From contig JACRQF010000018.1 of the NCBI GenBank assembly GCA_016222825.1, positions 1 through 46,308 of the forward strand: DNA of 46,308 bases. Reading direction: 5' to 3'. The notes beneath the pieces were generated by a model. The model did not search any database and was not told the DNA's origin. It saw nothing but the letters and a program-made list of their open reading frames with translations. Below, in pieces: positions 37,020 to 46,308 of this stretch. Source of the DNA: Verrucomicrobiota bacterium. Its GTDB lineage: Bacteria; Verrucomicrobiota; Verrucomicrobiia; CAIQCK01. Position numbers and translations under genes: made by a program. Every line of letters starts with the position of its first letter. The first letter of the stretch is position 1.

Positions 37020-39305
37020 CTAAGGTTCCAATAGCTTCTTAAATTCGTCTTCGTTCAGCGTCTTGATACCAAGTTCGCGCGCTTTGTCCAGCTTGGAACC
37101 GGCGTCCGCTCCCACGACAACGTAATCGATCTTCTTGCTGACGCTGCCGGTGACGTTTCCGCCCGCCTCGCGGATAAGCTCTGATGCTTGGTCGCGCGAC
37201 AACGTGGGGAGCGTCCCCGTGAGCACAAAGGTTTTGCCGGCGAAAGGGTGCGTCGTCGGAATTGCAGCTTGGGCCGAACCGCGCGGCGAAATGCCCATCT
37301 TTTTCAAGCGCGTCAGCAGGCCGCGTCCAGACGGACTCGCGAACCAGTCCAGCACGGCGCGGGCAGCCACCGGGCCGACAACAACCACGGCATCGCGTGG
37401 TGCAGCATCTTTCTTCACTGAAGGTTGCGCAAAACCGGCGGCGATGAGCGCCTGGCCAGCCGCGTCTGCTTGTTCTTTGTGTTTCGCTTCGCGCAGGCGG
37501 TGCAGTTCCAGCACGCCTCGTAGGAGCTTTGAATCGGCGAGGTCTTCGATGGTTTCATGGAACCGAGCCAGATCGTAGGCGGTCTGCTCGCCGGCTTCGG
37601 GGATTGCCAGCGCGTGGATCCATCGGTGCAGCGGCGCTTGCTTCGCCCGCTCCAGCGCCTCGATCACCTTGGCGGCGTTCTTTTCGCCGAAGACGCGCGG
37701 TTCGTCGTCGGTGCCGAGGTTGAGTTTGGCGAGTTGGTCCTTGGTGAGGTCGAAGAGATCGAGCGGCTCGTCCACGAGGCCGCGCTCGACGAGCTTCTCG
37801 GCGACGATGCCGCCGAGGGATTCGATGTCGAGCGCCTTGCGTTGGGCGAAGTATTCGACGCGGCGCGTCTTTTGCGCGGGACAACCGGCGACATTCTGGC
37901 AGCGCCAAGCGACTTCCTCCGTTTCGCCGCCGGAGACTTTCTCTTTCGCAATCGGCCCGCCGCAAGCGGGGCATTTGCCGCCGATGTGCGCGGCGAAATC
38001 GAACTCCTTCGAGTCCTTGGGGCGCTTGGATTTCAGGACTTCGAGAACTTCGGGAATCACCATGCCGGCTTTGCGAATGACGACGGTGTCGCCGATGCGG
38101 ATGTCTTTGCGGCGGATTTCGTCCTCGTTGTGCAGCGTGGCGCGCGAGATGGTCGAGCCTTGGACGAAGACTGGCTCCAGTTCGGCTACGGGCGTGAGCA
38201 CACCGGTGCGGCCGACCTGGATGGTGATGTCACGCAGCACCGTCTCGGCGGGCGTGATCCACGGGATGGGCTTGTGGACGATGGCGTAGCCGGGCGCGCG
38301 CGTCTTGGACGGGATGCGCGCCCAGTCGGCGAGGCGGTTCACTTTCAGCACGATGCCGTCAATGTCGTAAGGCAACTGGCGGCGAAGGTCGCGCTTCTCG
38401 TCGTAGTGCGCCACGACTTCATCGGCATAGACTCGCAGCACCTCCTCCATGTCCCGGCAGAGCCACCAACGGCGTTGCGTGGGCAGGCCCATCTTGGCCA
38501 GTGCCTCCAGCATCTCGGCGTGCGTCTCCCACTCGATGCCGTCGCACTTGCCGACGGCGTAGAAGACCGCGCTGATGGGTCGTTGCGCGACGAGACGCGG
38601 GTCGAGTTGCTTGAGCGTGCCGGCGGTGGCGTTGCGGGCATTGGGGAACGTCCTCTCGCCCGCGGCTTCGAGCTTGGCGTTGAGCGCGTCGAAATCCTTC
38701 GTGGCGATGTAGGCCTCGCCGCGGACTTCCAGCAGCGCGGGCGGGTTCTTCAACTTCAGCTCCAGCGGAATTGCGCGGACGGTGCGGAGGTTGGCGGTGA
38801 TGTCGTCGCCGAACTGCCCGTCGCCTCGCGTGACGCCGAGCGCGAGCTTGCCGTGGCGGTAATGGACGCCGATGGAGACGCCGTCCACCTTCGGCTCCAT
38901 GACGTATCCGACGCGGTCGTTGCCAAGGTGTTTGCGGATGGTGTTGTCGAACTCCCGCAGCCGCGGCAGGGTGTTTTCGTCCTGCTGGCGGTTGCGTTTC
39001 TCGCGGTCAGGCTCCTCCTTGGAATCCGGATGCTCCGCGCCCTCGACTTTTTCTAGCGAGAGCATCGGCTGAAGGTGCTTCACCCGGACGAAGCCCTCAG
39101 CAGGCGCGCCGCCGACGCGCTGGGTGGGCGAGCTTGGCGTGAGGAGGTCGGGGAACTGTTTCTCCAGCTCCTGCAACTCGCGGAAGAGCTTGTCGTATTC
39201 GAAGTCGCTGACGGCGGGCTGGGCGAGCGCGTAGTAGCGGTGGTCGTGCTCGCGGATTTGGTCGCGGAGTTCGCGGACTCGTTGCTCGGCTTGGGCGCGC
39301 GTCAT
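37020..39305 (-). CDS. ligA: NAD+-dependent DNA ligase
   Basis: A 761-residue ligase. Domain Ia has HDHRYY and P-A-V-SDFEYDKL. The adenylated lysine is Lys139 in EPKVDGVSIG, followed by TRGDG-x3-GDDIT. The zinc finger is near 445-480 (CPACG ... CQNVAGCPAQ). HhH repeats and a C-terminal BRCT (FAGKTFVLTGTLPTLSRDQ) are present. It is about 90 residues longer than E. coli LigA. One addition is a Glu/Arg/Asp-rich insert at about 88-117 before the catalytic lysine; another is in the HhH region before BRCT. Nick sealing in replication and repair is the role. Confidence 0.95.
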   Translation of the reverse strand: MTRAQAEQRVRELRDQIREHDHRYYALAQPAVSDFEYDKLFRELQELEKQFPDLLTPSSPTQRVGGAPAEGFVRVKHLQPMLSLEKVEGAEHPDSKEEPDREKRNRQQDENTLPRLREFDNTIRKHLGNDRVGYVMEPKVDGVSIGVHYRHGKLALGVTRGDGQFGDDITANLRTVRAIPLELKLKNPPALLEVRGEAYIATKDFDALNAKLEAAGERTFPNARNATAGTLKQLDPRLVAQRPISAVFYAVGKCDGIEWETHAEMLEALAKMGLPTQRRWWLCRDMEEVLRVYADEVVAHYDEKRDLRRQLPYDIDGIVLKVNRLADWARIPSKTRAPGYAIVHKPIPWITPAETVLRDITIQVGRTGVLTPVAELEPVFVQGSTISRATLHNEDEIRRKDIRIGDTVVIRKAGMVIPEVLEVLKSKRPKDSKEFDFAAHIGGKCPACGGPIAKEKVSGGETEEVAWRCQNVAGCPAQKTRRVEYFAQRKALDIESLGGIVAEKLVERGLVDEPLDLFDLTKDQLAKLNLGTDDEPRVFGEKNAAKVIEALERAKQAPLHRWIHALAIPEAGEQTAYDLARFHETIEDLADSKLLRGVLELHRLREAKHKEQADAAGQALIAAGFAQPSVKKDAAPRDAVVVVGPVAARAVLDWFASPSGRGLLTRLKKMGISPRGSAQAAIPTTHPFAGKTFVLTGTLPTLSRDQASELIREAGGNVTGSVSKKIDYVVVGADAGSKLDKARELGIKTLNEDEFKKLLEP

Positions 39306-39316
39306 GGCGGTGACAG

Positions 39317-39344
39317 ATTATGCAGACGCGGGCGGTGCTGTCAA
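39317..39344 (-). promoter_or_regulatory. ligA promoter, near-leaderless, overlapping the upstream gene end
   Basis: On the - strand a perfect TTGACA (complement of 39339-39344), a 16-nt spacer and CATAAT (complement of 39317-39322), 11 nt before the ATG at 39305. The -35 covers the stop codon of the Yip1-type gene, so ligA can be transcribed on its own. Confidence 0.65.
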
Positions 39345-39919
39345 AGCGAGCCGCAGAACGCGCCGGTGATGATGAAGAGCAGGAACATCGCCACGCCGAG
39401 GACGACGGTGAAGGGGATGACCTTGTCGTGGGGCGTGCCCATCAGTTTCGGCAGGCCGAGATGGAGGACGTAGATGGCGTAGAACAACGCCAGCACCAAG
39501 AGCTGCCGAAGCATTGGCACGACCAGCAGGATGCCGACCGTCCAGACCACCAACCACGAGAAGCCCGCCAACTTCACAGCATCGCCCATGTTCGGCAACG
39601 AGCGGAATGTAGGCGCGAGCTGGTTGATGAGGAAAGCCGTGACATAGACGCTGCCGAGCCAGAGCGCGTAGTAGAGCGCGACGCGGCCGACGGCCTTGGA
39701 GATGCCCAAGGGCATTTGCGCAATGGGAAGCGTTGAGTAAACGGAGATTATCTGGCCGACGAAGTGCGCGAGCGCCGGGATCGCGGCGGCGGCGAAGAGG
39801 TAGCGTGCGTAAACCTGTGCGACAGACAGGTCTTCCCGCTTGATGGCGTCCCACTCCTGGTTTGGCTCCAGGAGGATGTTTTTGATGCGGGCGACGATCA
39901 GGTTCAGGTCAATGCGCAT
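39341..39919 (-). CDS. Yip1-domain membrane protein
   Basis: A 192-residue protein. The N-terminal soluble part RIDLNLIVARIKNILLEPNQEWDAIKRE matches the Yip1 family entry (x-R-x2-NI-x3-P-x2-EW). Five hydrophobic segments follow from about 40. Bacterial Yip1 proteins are uncharacterised but recur near envelope genes. The start is the ATG at 39919; a very long antisense frame extends past it through carB and is not coding. Confidence 0.8.
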   Translation of the reverse strand: MRIDLNLIVARIKNILLEPNQEWDAIKREDLSVAQVYARYLFAAAAIPALAHFVGQIISVYSTLPIAQMPLGISKAVGRVALYYALWLGSVYVTAFLINQLAPTFRSLPNMGDAVKLAGFSWLVVWTVGILLVVPMLRQLLVLALFYAIYVLHLGLPKLMGTPHDKVIPFTVVLGVAMFLLFIITGAFCGSL

Positions 39920-39980
39920 GTCCGTGTTGTTGGACGCAGATGTTGCCGCACGGGAAGGATGGACGCAAACCCGAAAAGCG

Positions 39981-40047
39981 ACTGAAACCGAGGAAAGCCG
40001 TTCAACGTCGGTTTTCAGTTGCCGCGCGGCAGGGGTTTCCGCATAGT
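39981..40047 (+). promoter_or_regulatory. Hairpin and promoter upstream of carB
   Basis: ACTGAAACCGA (39981-39991) and TCGGTTTTCAGT (40008-40019) form a hairpin with one bulged A. TTGCCG (40019-40024), a 17-nt spacer and CATAGT (40042-40047) give a plausible promoter directly after it, ending 19 nt before the carB ATG. The leader is about 12 nt with no ribosome site. Confidence 0.45.
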
Positions 40048-40066
40048 TCACCGCCAAAATTTTGTT

Positions 40067-43324
<3,258 letters not shown>

Positions 43325-43341
43325 GAGGGAAGAGGGAAGGG

Positions 43342-43402
43342 TCACGCCAAGACGCCAAGTCGCGAAGCGAAGTCCCTTTTGCGTCTTCGCGGCTTTGCGT
43401 GA
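43342..43402. repeat. Imperfect inverted repeat between convergent carB and GNAT genes
   Basis: TCACGCCAAG at 43342 and its partner CTTTGCGTGA ending at 43402 pair, with further GACGC/GCGTC and CGCGAAG/CTTCGCG pairing. It resembles the ACGCAAAGACGC-type intergenic repeats common in this phylum and may act as a two-way terminator. Confidence 0.6.
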
Positions 43403-43410
43403 GATTCCCA

Positions 43411-43875
43411 TCAGCGACTGCGGAGTGCTTCGTTGCCGTAAAGCGTCAGCCGTTTCTCCATGCGGAAGTGGGGAATGCCGACTTCCATGAACTCCGGGCC
43501 GACCTTGGTGTATCCAAGCTTCTCGTAGAAACCAACGGCGCTCGCCCGGGCGTGCATGGAGAGATGCACGTGCCCGCTGCCGGCCAGGTGCTCTTCAAGG
43601 CTGCGAATGATCTGCCGGCCGCAGCCCTGCTTCTGGTGCGCCATGCTCACCGCCATCTGCCGTATCTTGGCTTCCGTGGGCGAGAGCGGGACGGCGATGA
43701 CACACGCCACCAGATGCCCGGCGTCGTCGAACAGTCCAAAATGCTTCTGCTGCTTTTCGGACGCCAGCTCTTCATCGTAGAGACTCCGTCCGAGCGGCGC
43801 GCGCAACACCGCATCGCGCAGCGCGCACTCCTTCCGGTAGGCATCCGATCCGAACTCGATGCTCCTGAAGTTCAT
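43411..43875 (-). CDS. GNAT N-acetyltransferase
   Basis: A 154-residue acetyltransferase. Motif A is RQMAVSMAHQKQGCGRQII (70-90), with the Q-x2-G-x-G acetyl-CoA loop. Motif B follows in LSMHARASAVGFYEKLGYTKVGPEF. Of the ElaA/general GNAT type; the substrate is not predictable. The gene faces carB and is the first of three small - strand genes separated by repeat-bearing spacers. Confidence 0.88.
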   Translation of the reverse strand: MNFRSIEFGSDAYRKECALRDAVLRAPLGRSLYDEELASEKQQKHFGLFDDAGHLVACVIAVPLSPTEAKIRQMAVSMAHQKQGCGRQIIRSLEEHLAGSGHVHLSMHARASAVGFYEKLGYTKVGPEFMEVGIPHFRMEKRLTLYGNEALRSR

Positions 43876-43954
43876 GGTTCAAGCTGAGGGGTGGAACGCG
43901 GGTTCGCAGGAGTGAATGCTTTGTTTTGTGCCTTGTTAGCCCACATCATCGTCG

Positions 43955-44338
43955 TCACCAACCTCTGTGTCCGGAAATAAGCAACTGAATCTCCCCGTGG
44001 CTGTCGAGCCACTGGAAACCGTCGCAGAACGCCTGCTCGGTGAACGGTTCGAGCAAGCCTTCGACATCGTGCCAAGTGACAGGCCGCAACTGACACTCGA
44101 ACACGCGGCCAGCACACAATGGCTGTGTGCCCAAGTCAGAGCGCCCGGTCGAAGCGAACAACTGGCAACCTCCAACCGATTCAAAGCCAGGAATCTCGTG
44201 AACTGCTACGCGTTGCACCTGCTCCGCTGCAAGCGCCACCACTTTCTCGCGCAACCGCGCCGCCGCCGCAGGATCGCGCCCATGCAATAGAACGAGCGGG
44301 CATTCAACAGAACCATCTGGAAAGAATTCGATTAGCAT
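43955..44338 (-). CDS. Hypothetical protein
   Basis: A 127-residue acidic protein from ATG 44338 to TGA 43955. Regular codon use supports coding. The C-terminal end (GFQWLDSHGEIQLLISGHRGW) and N-terminal LIEFFPDGSVECPLVLLHGRDP look like a small alpha/beta domain. No family recognised; no signal peptide or membrane segment. A GTCAGGC motif occurs about 25 nt before the start. Confidence 0.55.
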   Translation of the reverse strand: MLIEFFPDGSVECPLVLLHGRDPAAAARLREKVVALAAEQVQRVAVHEIPGFESVGGCQLFASTGRSDLGTQPLCAGRVFECQLRPVTWHDVEGLLEPFTEQAFCDGFQWLDSHGEIQLLISGHRGW

Positions 44339-44404
44339 AGGGCGGCACTGTGCCTGACAATTATCTGACTTCCTCTTTGATGTCTACTGAGCCGTCAGCG
44401 GTGC

Positions 44405-44506
44405 GGCGGTGACGACTGGATGACTGTGTGGCTCCTTCACTCCGCTCATAACCTTCTCCGCGCATAGTCCTCATCGTTGCTGCCGGCGGCAAGCGAAAAC
44501 GGTTTT
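44405..44506 (-). repeat. Direct repeat copy A (about 100 bp)
   Basis: Starts GGCGGTGACG and matches 45031-45132 in the same orientation. About 90 percent identity over the first 75 nt (roughly 7 mismatches), weaker to about 102 nt. The unit offset is 626 nt and the copies flank the gene at 44517-44969. Confidence 0.85.
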
Positions 44507-44516
44507 TAGCGGTGTC

Positions 44517-44969
44517 TCATCGTCGGTGCTGTCCGCTTTGGGCTTTTGTCTGTCTAAGCTTGCGTGCTATCGCAAGCGCTTTTCCAGCCTCCTTCAGTGT
44601 CCCTGAATTGCCGCAACAGTCAATTGCTAGACGAGATCCATTAACGCCTTCAAAAACTCCTGAATATGCAAACACCAGGTATGCAACCCCAACATCCATT
44701 GGGAACCGGCCAGAACTGTTTTCACAGTAAACTTCTATGATGTTTGAGGGGCTGCCCTTAAGTAGTTCTTCAACTTGTATCTTATAGAAAGTGCCGGCAA
44801 TGAAATCGCCTGGTTCCCAAATATTCTTGGCGCTAACCACCTTGCCTACAAAAACACTGGCACTACTCTTGAACTCTTCTTCAACGCTCGGACATTCCTT
44901 CCACGCGGCAAAAACACTGTTACCCAGCGAAACAATTGCCAACAGCAAAATGATCCTCAGGCAATGCAT
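44517..44969 (-). CDS. Secreted TIMP/NTR-like protein
   Basis: A 150-residue exported protein with signal peptide MHCLRIILLLAIVSLGNSVFA, probable cleavage after about residue 22. The mature part has the pattern SASVFVGKVV, then FYKIQVEELLKGS, AYLVFA and a CC pair near residue 120, which I recognise from bacterial TIMP/netrin-module (OB-fold) secreted proteins. Function unknown. AT-richer than the surrounding genes, and flanked by the two ~100-bp direct repeats, so it may be a mobile cassette-like insert. Confidence 0.65.
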   Translation of the reverse strand: MHCLRIILLLAIVSLGNSVFAAWKECPSVEEEFKSSASVFVGKVVSAKNIWEPGDFIAGTFYKIQVEELLKGSPSNIIEVYCENSSGRFPMDVGVAYLVFAYSGVFEGVNGSRLAIDCCGNSGTLKEAGKALAIARKLRQTKAQSGQHRR

Positions 44970-45030
44970 TTGTAAGTGCCTAACAGCTACTCGGCTCCCT
45001 CATTGACGTGTTGTAGGGCGACAGGGGAGG

Positions 45031-45132
45031 GGCGGTGACGGCTGGATGACTGTGTGGCTCGTTCACTTCGCTCATAACCTTCTCCAGGCATAGTCCTCAC
45101 CGCTGCCTGCTCTCGCAAGCGATTTCCGTTTT
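45031..45132 (-). repeat. Direct repeat copy B (about 100 bp)
   Basis: Partner of 44405-44506. On the - strand it lies upstream of the secreted-protein gene and is followed about 46 nt later by GTTAGGC (complement of 44978-44984), which stands 8 nt before the ATG at 44969. Arms related to GCGGTGA and TCACCGC give it imperfect dyad symmetry. Confidence 0.85.
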
Positions 45133-45202
45133 CTGTAGCGGCGCTCTATGAGCGCCGATGGTGGCGGGCCGCTGCGGCGGCGGTCATAGACCGCCGCTAC
45201 AG
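45133..45202. repeat. GTAG-type intergenic palindrome (copy 3)
   Basis: Arms 45133-45157 and 45178-45202 (25 nt) are inverted copies with two mismatches; outer ends CTGTAGCGGCG. The left arm folds on its own as GGCGCTC-TAT-GAGCGCC and the right as GGCGGTC-ATA-GACCGCC. The differences are compensatory, so both hairpins stay perfect. Confidence 0.85.
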
Positions 45203-45211
45203 GGCGGGGGC

Positions 45212-45862
45212 TTACGCGATCTTGATCTGGACCTTGTCGCTCCAGGGGCCTTGGATGTTCCGGGCGCCCTTGGCACAGGCCTGGAACCACCAGATGCCGG
45301 GCGTCAGGTTCATCGCGTGGTAGAAGCTCCTGTTGGAGGTGTCGAACAGATACCAGCCGGTCACGCCCGCCGGATCGTTGGTGGCGCGGATCGGGTAGGT
45401 CTTCGCGCCGTCCACCGACCCGAAGTTCAGGTCGGCGCGGCCTTCGCCGTCGCCGCGGGCCACGTGCATGTTGGTGACCTGTGGCAGCTCGTAATGGCGG
45501 ACCGGCGCGGCCTTGGTGTCGTAGCCTCGGCGTTCGATCTCGGAGGCAACGCCGCCGCTCTGCTTCTCCACCACGCCGCCGAGCGCGCCGTAACCCTTCT
45601 CGATGCGCTTGCCGCTCTCGCCAAGCCGCGTGTTGATCCGGGCGAGGTTGGCGATTGCATCGGCCTTCTCCTGCTCCAACTCGCGCCCTTCCTTCACCGC
45701 CGCGAACAGCTCCAGCGCCTCCGCCGGAGGCGGCTCCGCTTCGCCAGCCGGGGGCTGGCCGTTGCTCTCCACGGGCAAGCCGTGCGCGTTGAGCGCGACC
45801 TGGGCCTTGCTCAACCGTTCGGCACGGGTGAGGTCATGGATGTTTAACGCTACTTTAGCCAT
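45212..45862 (-). CDS. Fibronectin type III-like domain protein
   Basis: A 216-residue protein with a strong ribosome site (AGGAGA, complement of 45869-45874) 6 nt before the ATG at 45862. The helical N-terminal part (1-120) starts MAKVALNIHDLTRAERLSKA and contains a coiled coil. The C-terminal 85 residues (VTNMHVARGDGEGRADLNF ... GIWWFQACAKGARNIQGPW) have the FN3 beta pattern ending in GPWSDKVQIKI. Related proteins recur in Verrucomicrobiota. Role unknown. The reading frame is open upstream of the ATG and links to the interrupted frame described next. Confidence 0.75.
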   Translation of the reverse strand: MAKVALNIHDLTRAERLSKAQVALNAHGLPVESNGQPPAGEAEPPPAEALELFAAVKEGRELEQEKADAIANLARINTRLGESGKRIEKGYGALGGVVEKQSGGVASEIERRGYDTKAAPVRHYELPQVTNMHVARGDGEGRADLNFGSVDGAKTYPIRATNDPAGVTGWYLFDTSNRSFYHAMNLTPGIWWFQACAKGARNIQGPWSDKVQIKIA

Positions 45863-46059
45863 ACGTGTGTCTCCTGTTCCCCGTATCTGAGCCAGCAGGC
45901 GCTGGACTTCTTCCTCACTGGTGGCGTGGCATTCGCCTGCGCGGGAATACCCGGCAATGGCAACGCCCATGGCGGCGAGCTGGGAGGCTTCCGCCGGCGT
46001 CAGGCGGCTCTGCGGGGGGGGGTCTCTGTTCCATCACTCATACCGTTGCCTGCGCGCAT
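45863..46059 (-). pseudogene. Small reading frame interrupted at a run of nine G (C on coding strand)
   Basis: On the - strand MSDGTETP (ATG at 46041; another ATG at 46059) reaches a run of nine Cs (complement of 46014-46022) and then stops after RRAA. With ten Cs it would continue RLTPAEASQLAAMGVAIAGYS and read without a stop into the FN3-like gene. The post-tract part looks truly coding. Frameshift, phase variation or a base-call error are all possible. Confidence 0.5.
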
Positions 46060-46130
46060 GGAACCACCGTGAGCGGCCCGTGTCCAGCCCAAAACGGCCG
46101 CCAAAACCGCCCCGGCGGGGCGGGCGGTCT

Positions 46131-46308
46131 GGGAGGTGCTTTTGGCCAAAAACCGTGTGTTTGGCTCCAAAACCCCGGTTTTGTGCTCAAATACCCGCGC
46201 GGGAACGCCAAACCCGCGCACGGGATTGGGAAAAACGTGCGCGGGATTGGCAAAACCGTGCACGGAAACGTGAAACTCGTGCACGGGATTGGGAAAAACG
46301 TGCACGGG
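46131..46308. repeat. 21-nt tandem repeat array, continuing past the window end
   Basis: At least eight units in strict 21-nt phase begin at 46131, 46152, 46173, 46194, 46215, 46236, 46257 and 46278, with a ninth cut by the edge. The rightmost are best preserved (CGTGCACGGGATTGGGAAAA type). On the - strand they encode heptads such as HVFPNPV and RVFEHKT. Confidence 0.88.

Noticed and set aside
44405..45132. Certain integron attC sites
   Set aside because: GTTAGGC-like ends are present, but the paired RYYYAAC left ends and the full attC hairpin are not found and no integrase is in the window; kept only as a hypothesis.
46131..46308. CRISPR array or origin iterons
   Set aside because: Strict 21-nt period without spacers and with coding-compatible heptads; no replication initiator gene or DnaA boxes seen.

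Overview
The window is GC-rich chromosomal DNA of a Gram-negative bacterium. Several traits together point to the Verrucomicrobiota, probably a soil or freshwater Pedosphaera/Limisphaerales-type lineage: the long (586-residue) form of IspG in an MEP/undecaprenyl/RseP gene run, a DUF2723 membrane glycosyltransferase with a TPR tail, very hybrid-kinase-rich signalling, a short fibronectin-III-like protein of a kind I associate with this phylum, and intergenic palindromes beginning GTAG. This placement is inference; there is no rRNA or tRNA gene in view.

Layout. 1-8.3 kb: a tightly coupled two-component cluster on the + strand. It holds a giant multi-HAMP hybrid kinase (5' end outside the window), a stand-alone receiver, a small winged-helix-like protein, two tiny membrane proteins of DUF5985 type, a receiver-kinase fusion and two more receivers. 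Most are joined by 4-nt overlaps or short gaps. 8.4-11.7 kb: mutT plus an M3-type metallopeptidase, a thiamine-binding-like protein, and a divergent pair for corrinoid metabolism (cbiX, cobU). 11.7-14.9 kb: DUF2723/TPR protein. 15.0-22.2 kb: purA-uppS-cdsA-dxr-rseP-ispG, a - strand operon joining AMP synthesis, isoprenoid precursors, the undecaprenyl lipid carrier, phospholipid synthesis and site-2 proteolysis. 22.4-26.0 kb: two zinc-dependent MDR dehydrogenases and a AAA+ ATPase. 26.1-29.0 kb: a CCA-adding/poly(A) polymerase-type enzyme, a flippase-like membrane protein and a gamma-glutamylcyclotransferase-like protein. 29.0-30.5 kb: an accessory patch with 21-nt repeats, a poly-C frameshifted small gene and an AT-richer membrane protein. 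30.6-43.3 kb: housekeeping genes dnaE, an MFS transporter, Nudix, a LysM lipoprotein, ligA, a Yip1-type protein and carB. 43.4-46.3 kb: a second accessory patch with a GNAT acetyltransferase, two small unknown genes separated by ~100-bp direct repeats, a fibronectin-III-like protein, a second homopolymer-interrupted reading frame and another 21-nt repeat array.

Regulatory signals can be read at several places. purA has a strong sigma70-type promoter, an inverted repeat around its -10 box and a terminator-like hairpin in its leader. dnaE, the CCA-adding enzyme gene, ligA and the first MDR gene each have promoter boxes so close to the ATG that their mRNAs are probably leaderless or nearly so. 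No CRISPR array, complete insertion sequence, prophage, tRNA or rRNA gene was found. The most interesting parts for follow-up are the multi-HAMP signalling cluster, the purA leader, the leaderless promoter pattern, the structured GTAG palindromes, and the repeat-separated accessory genes at 43.4-45.1 kb.
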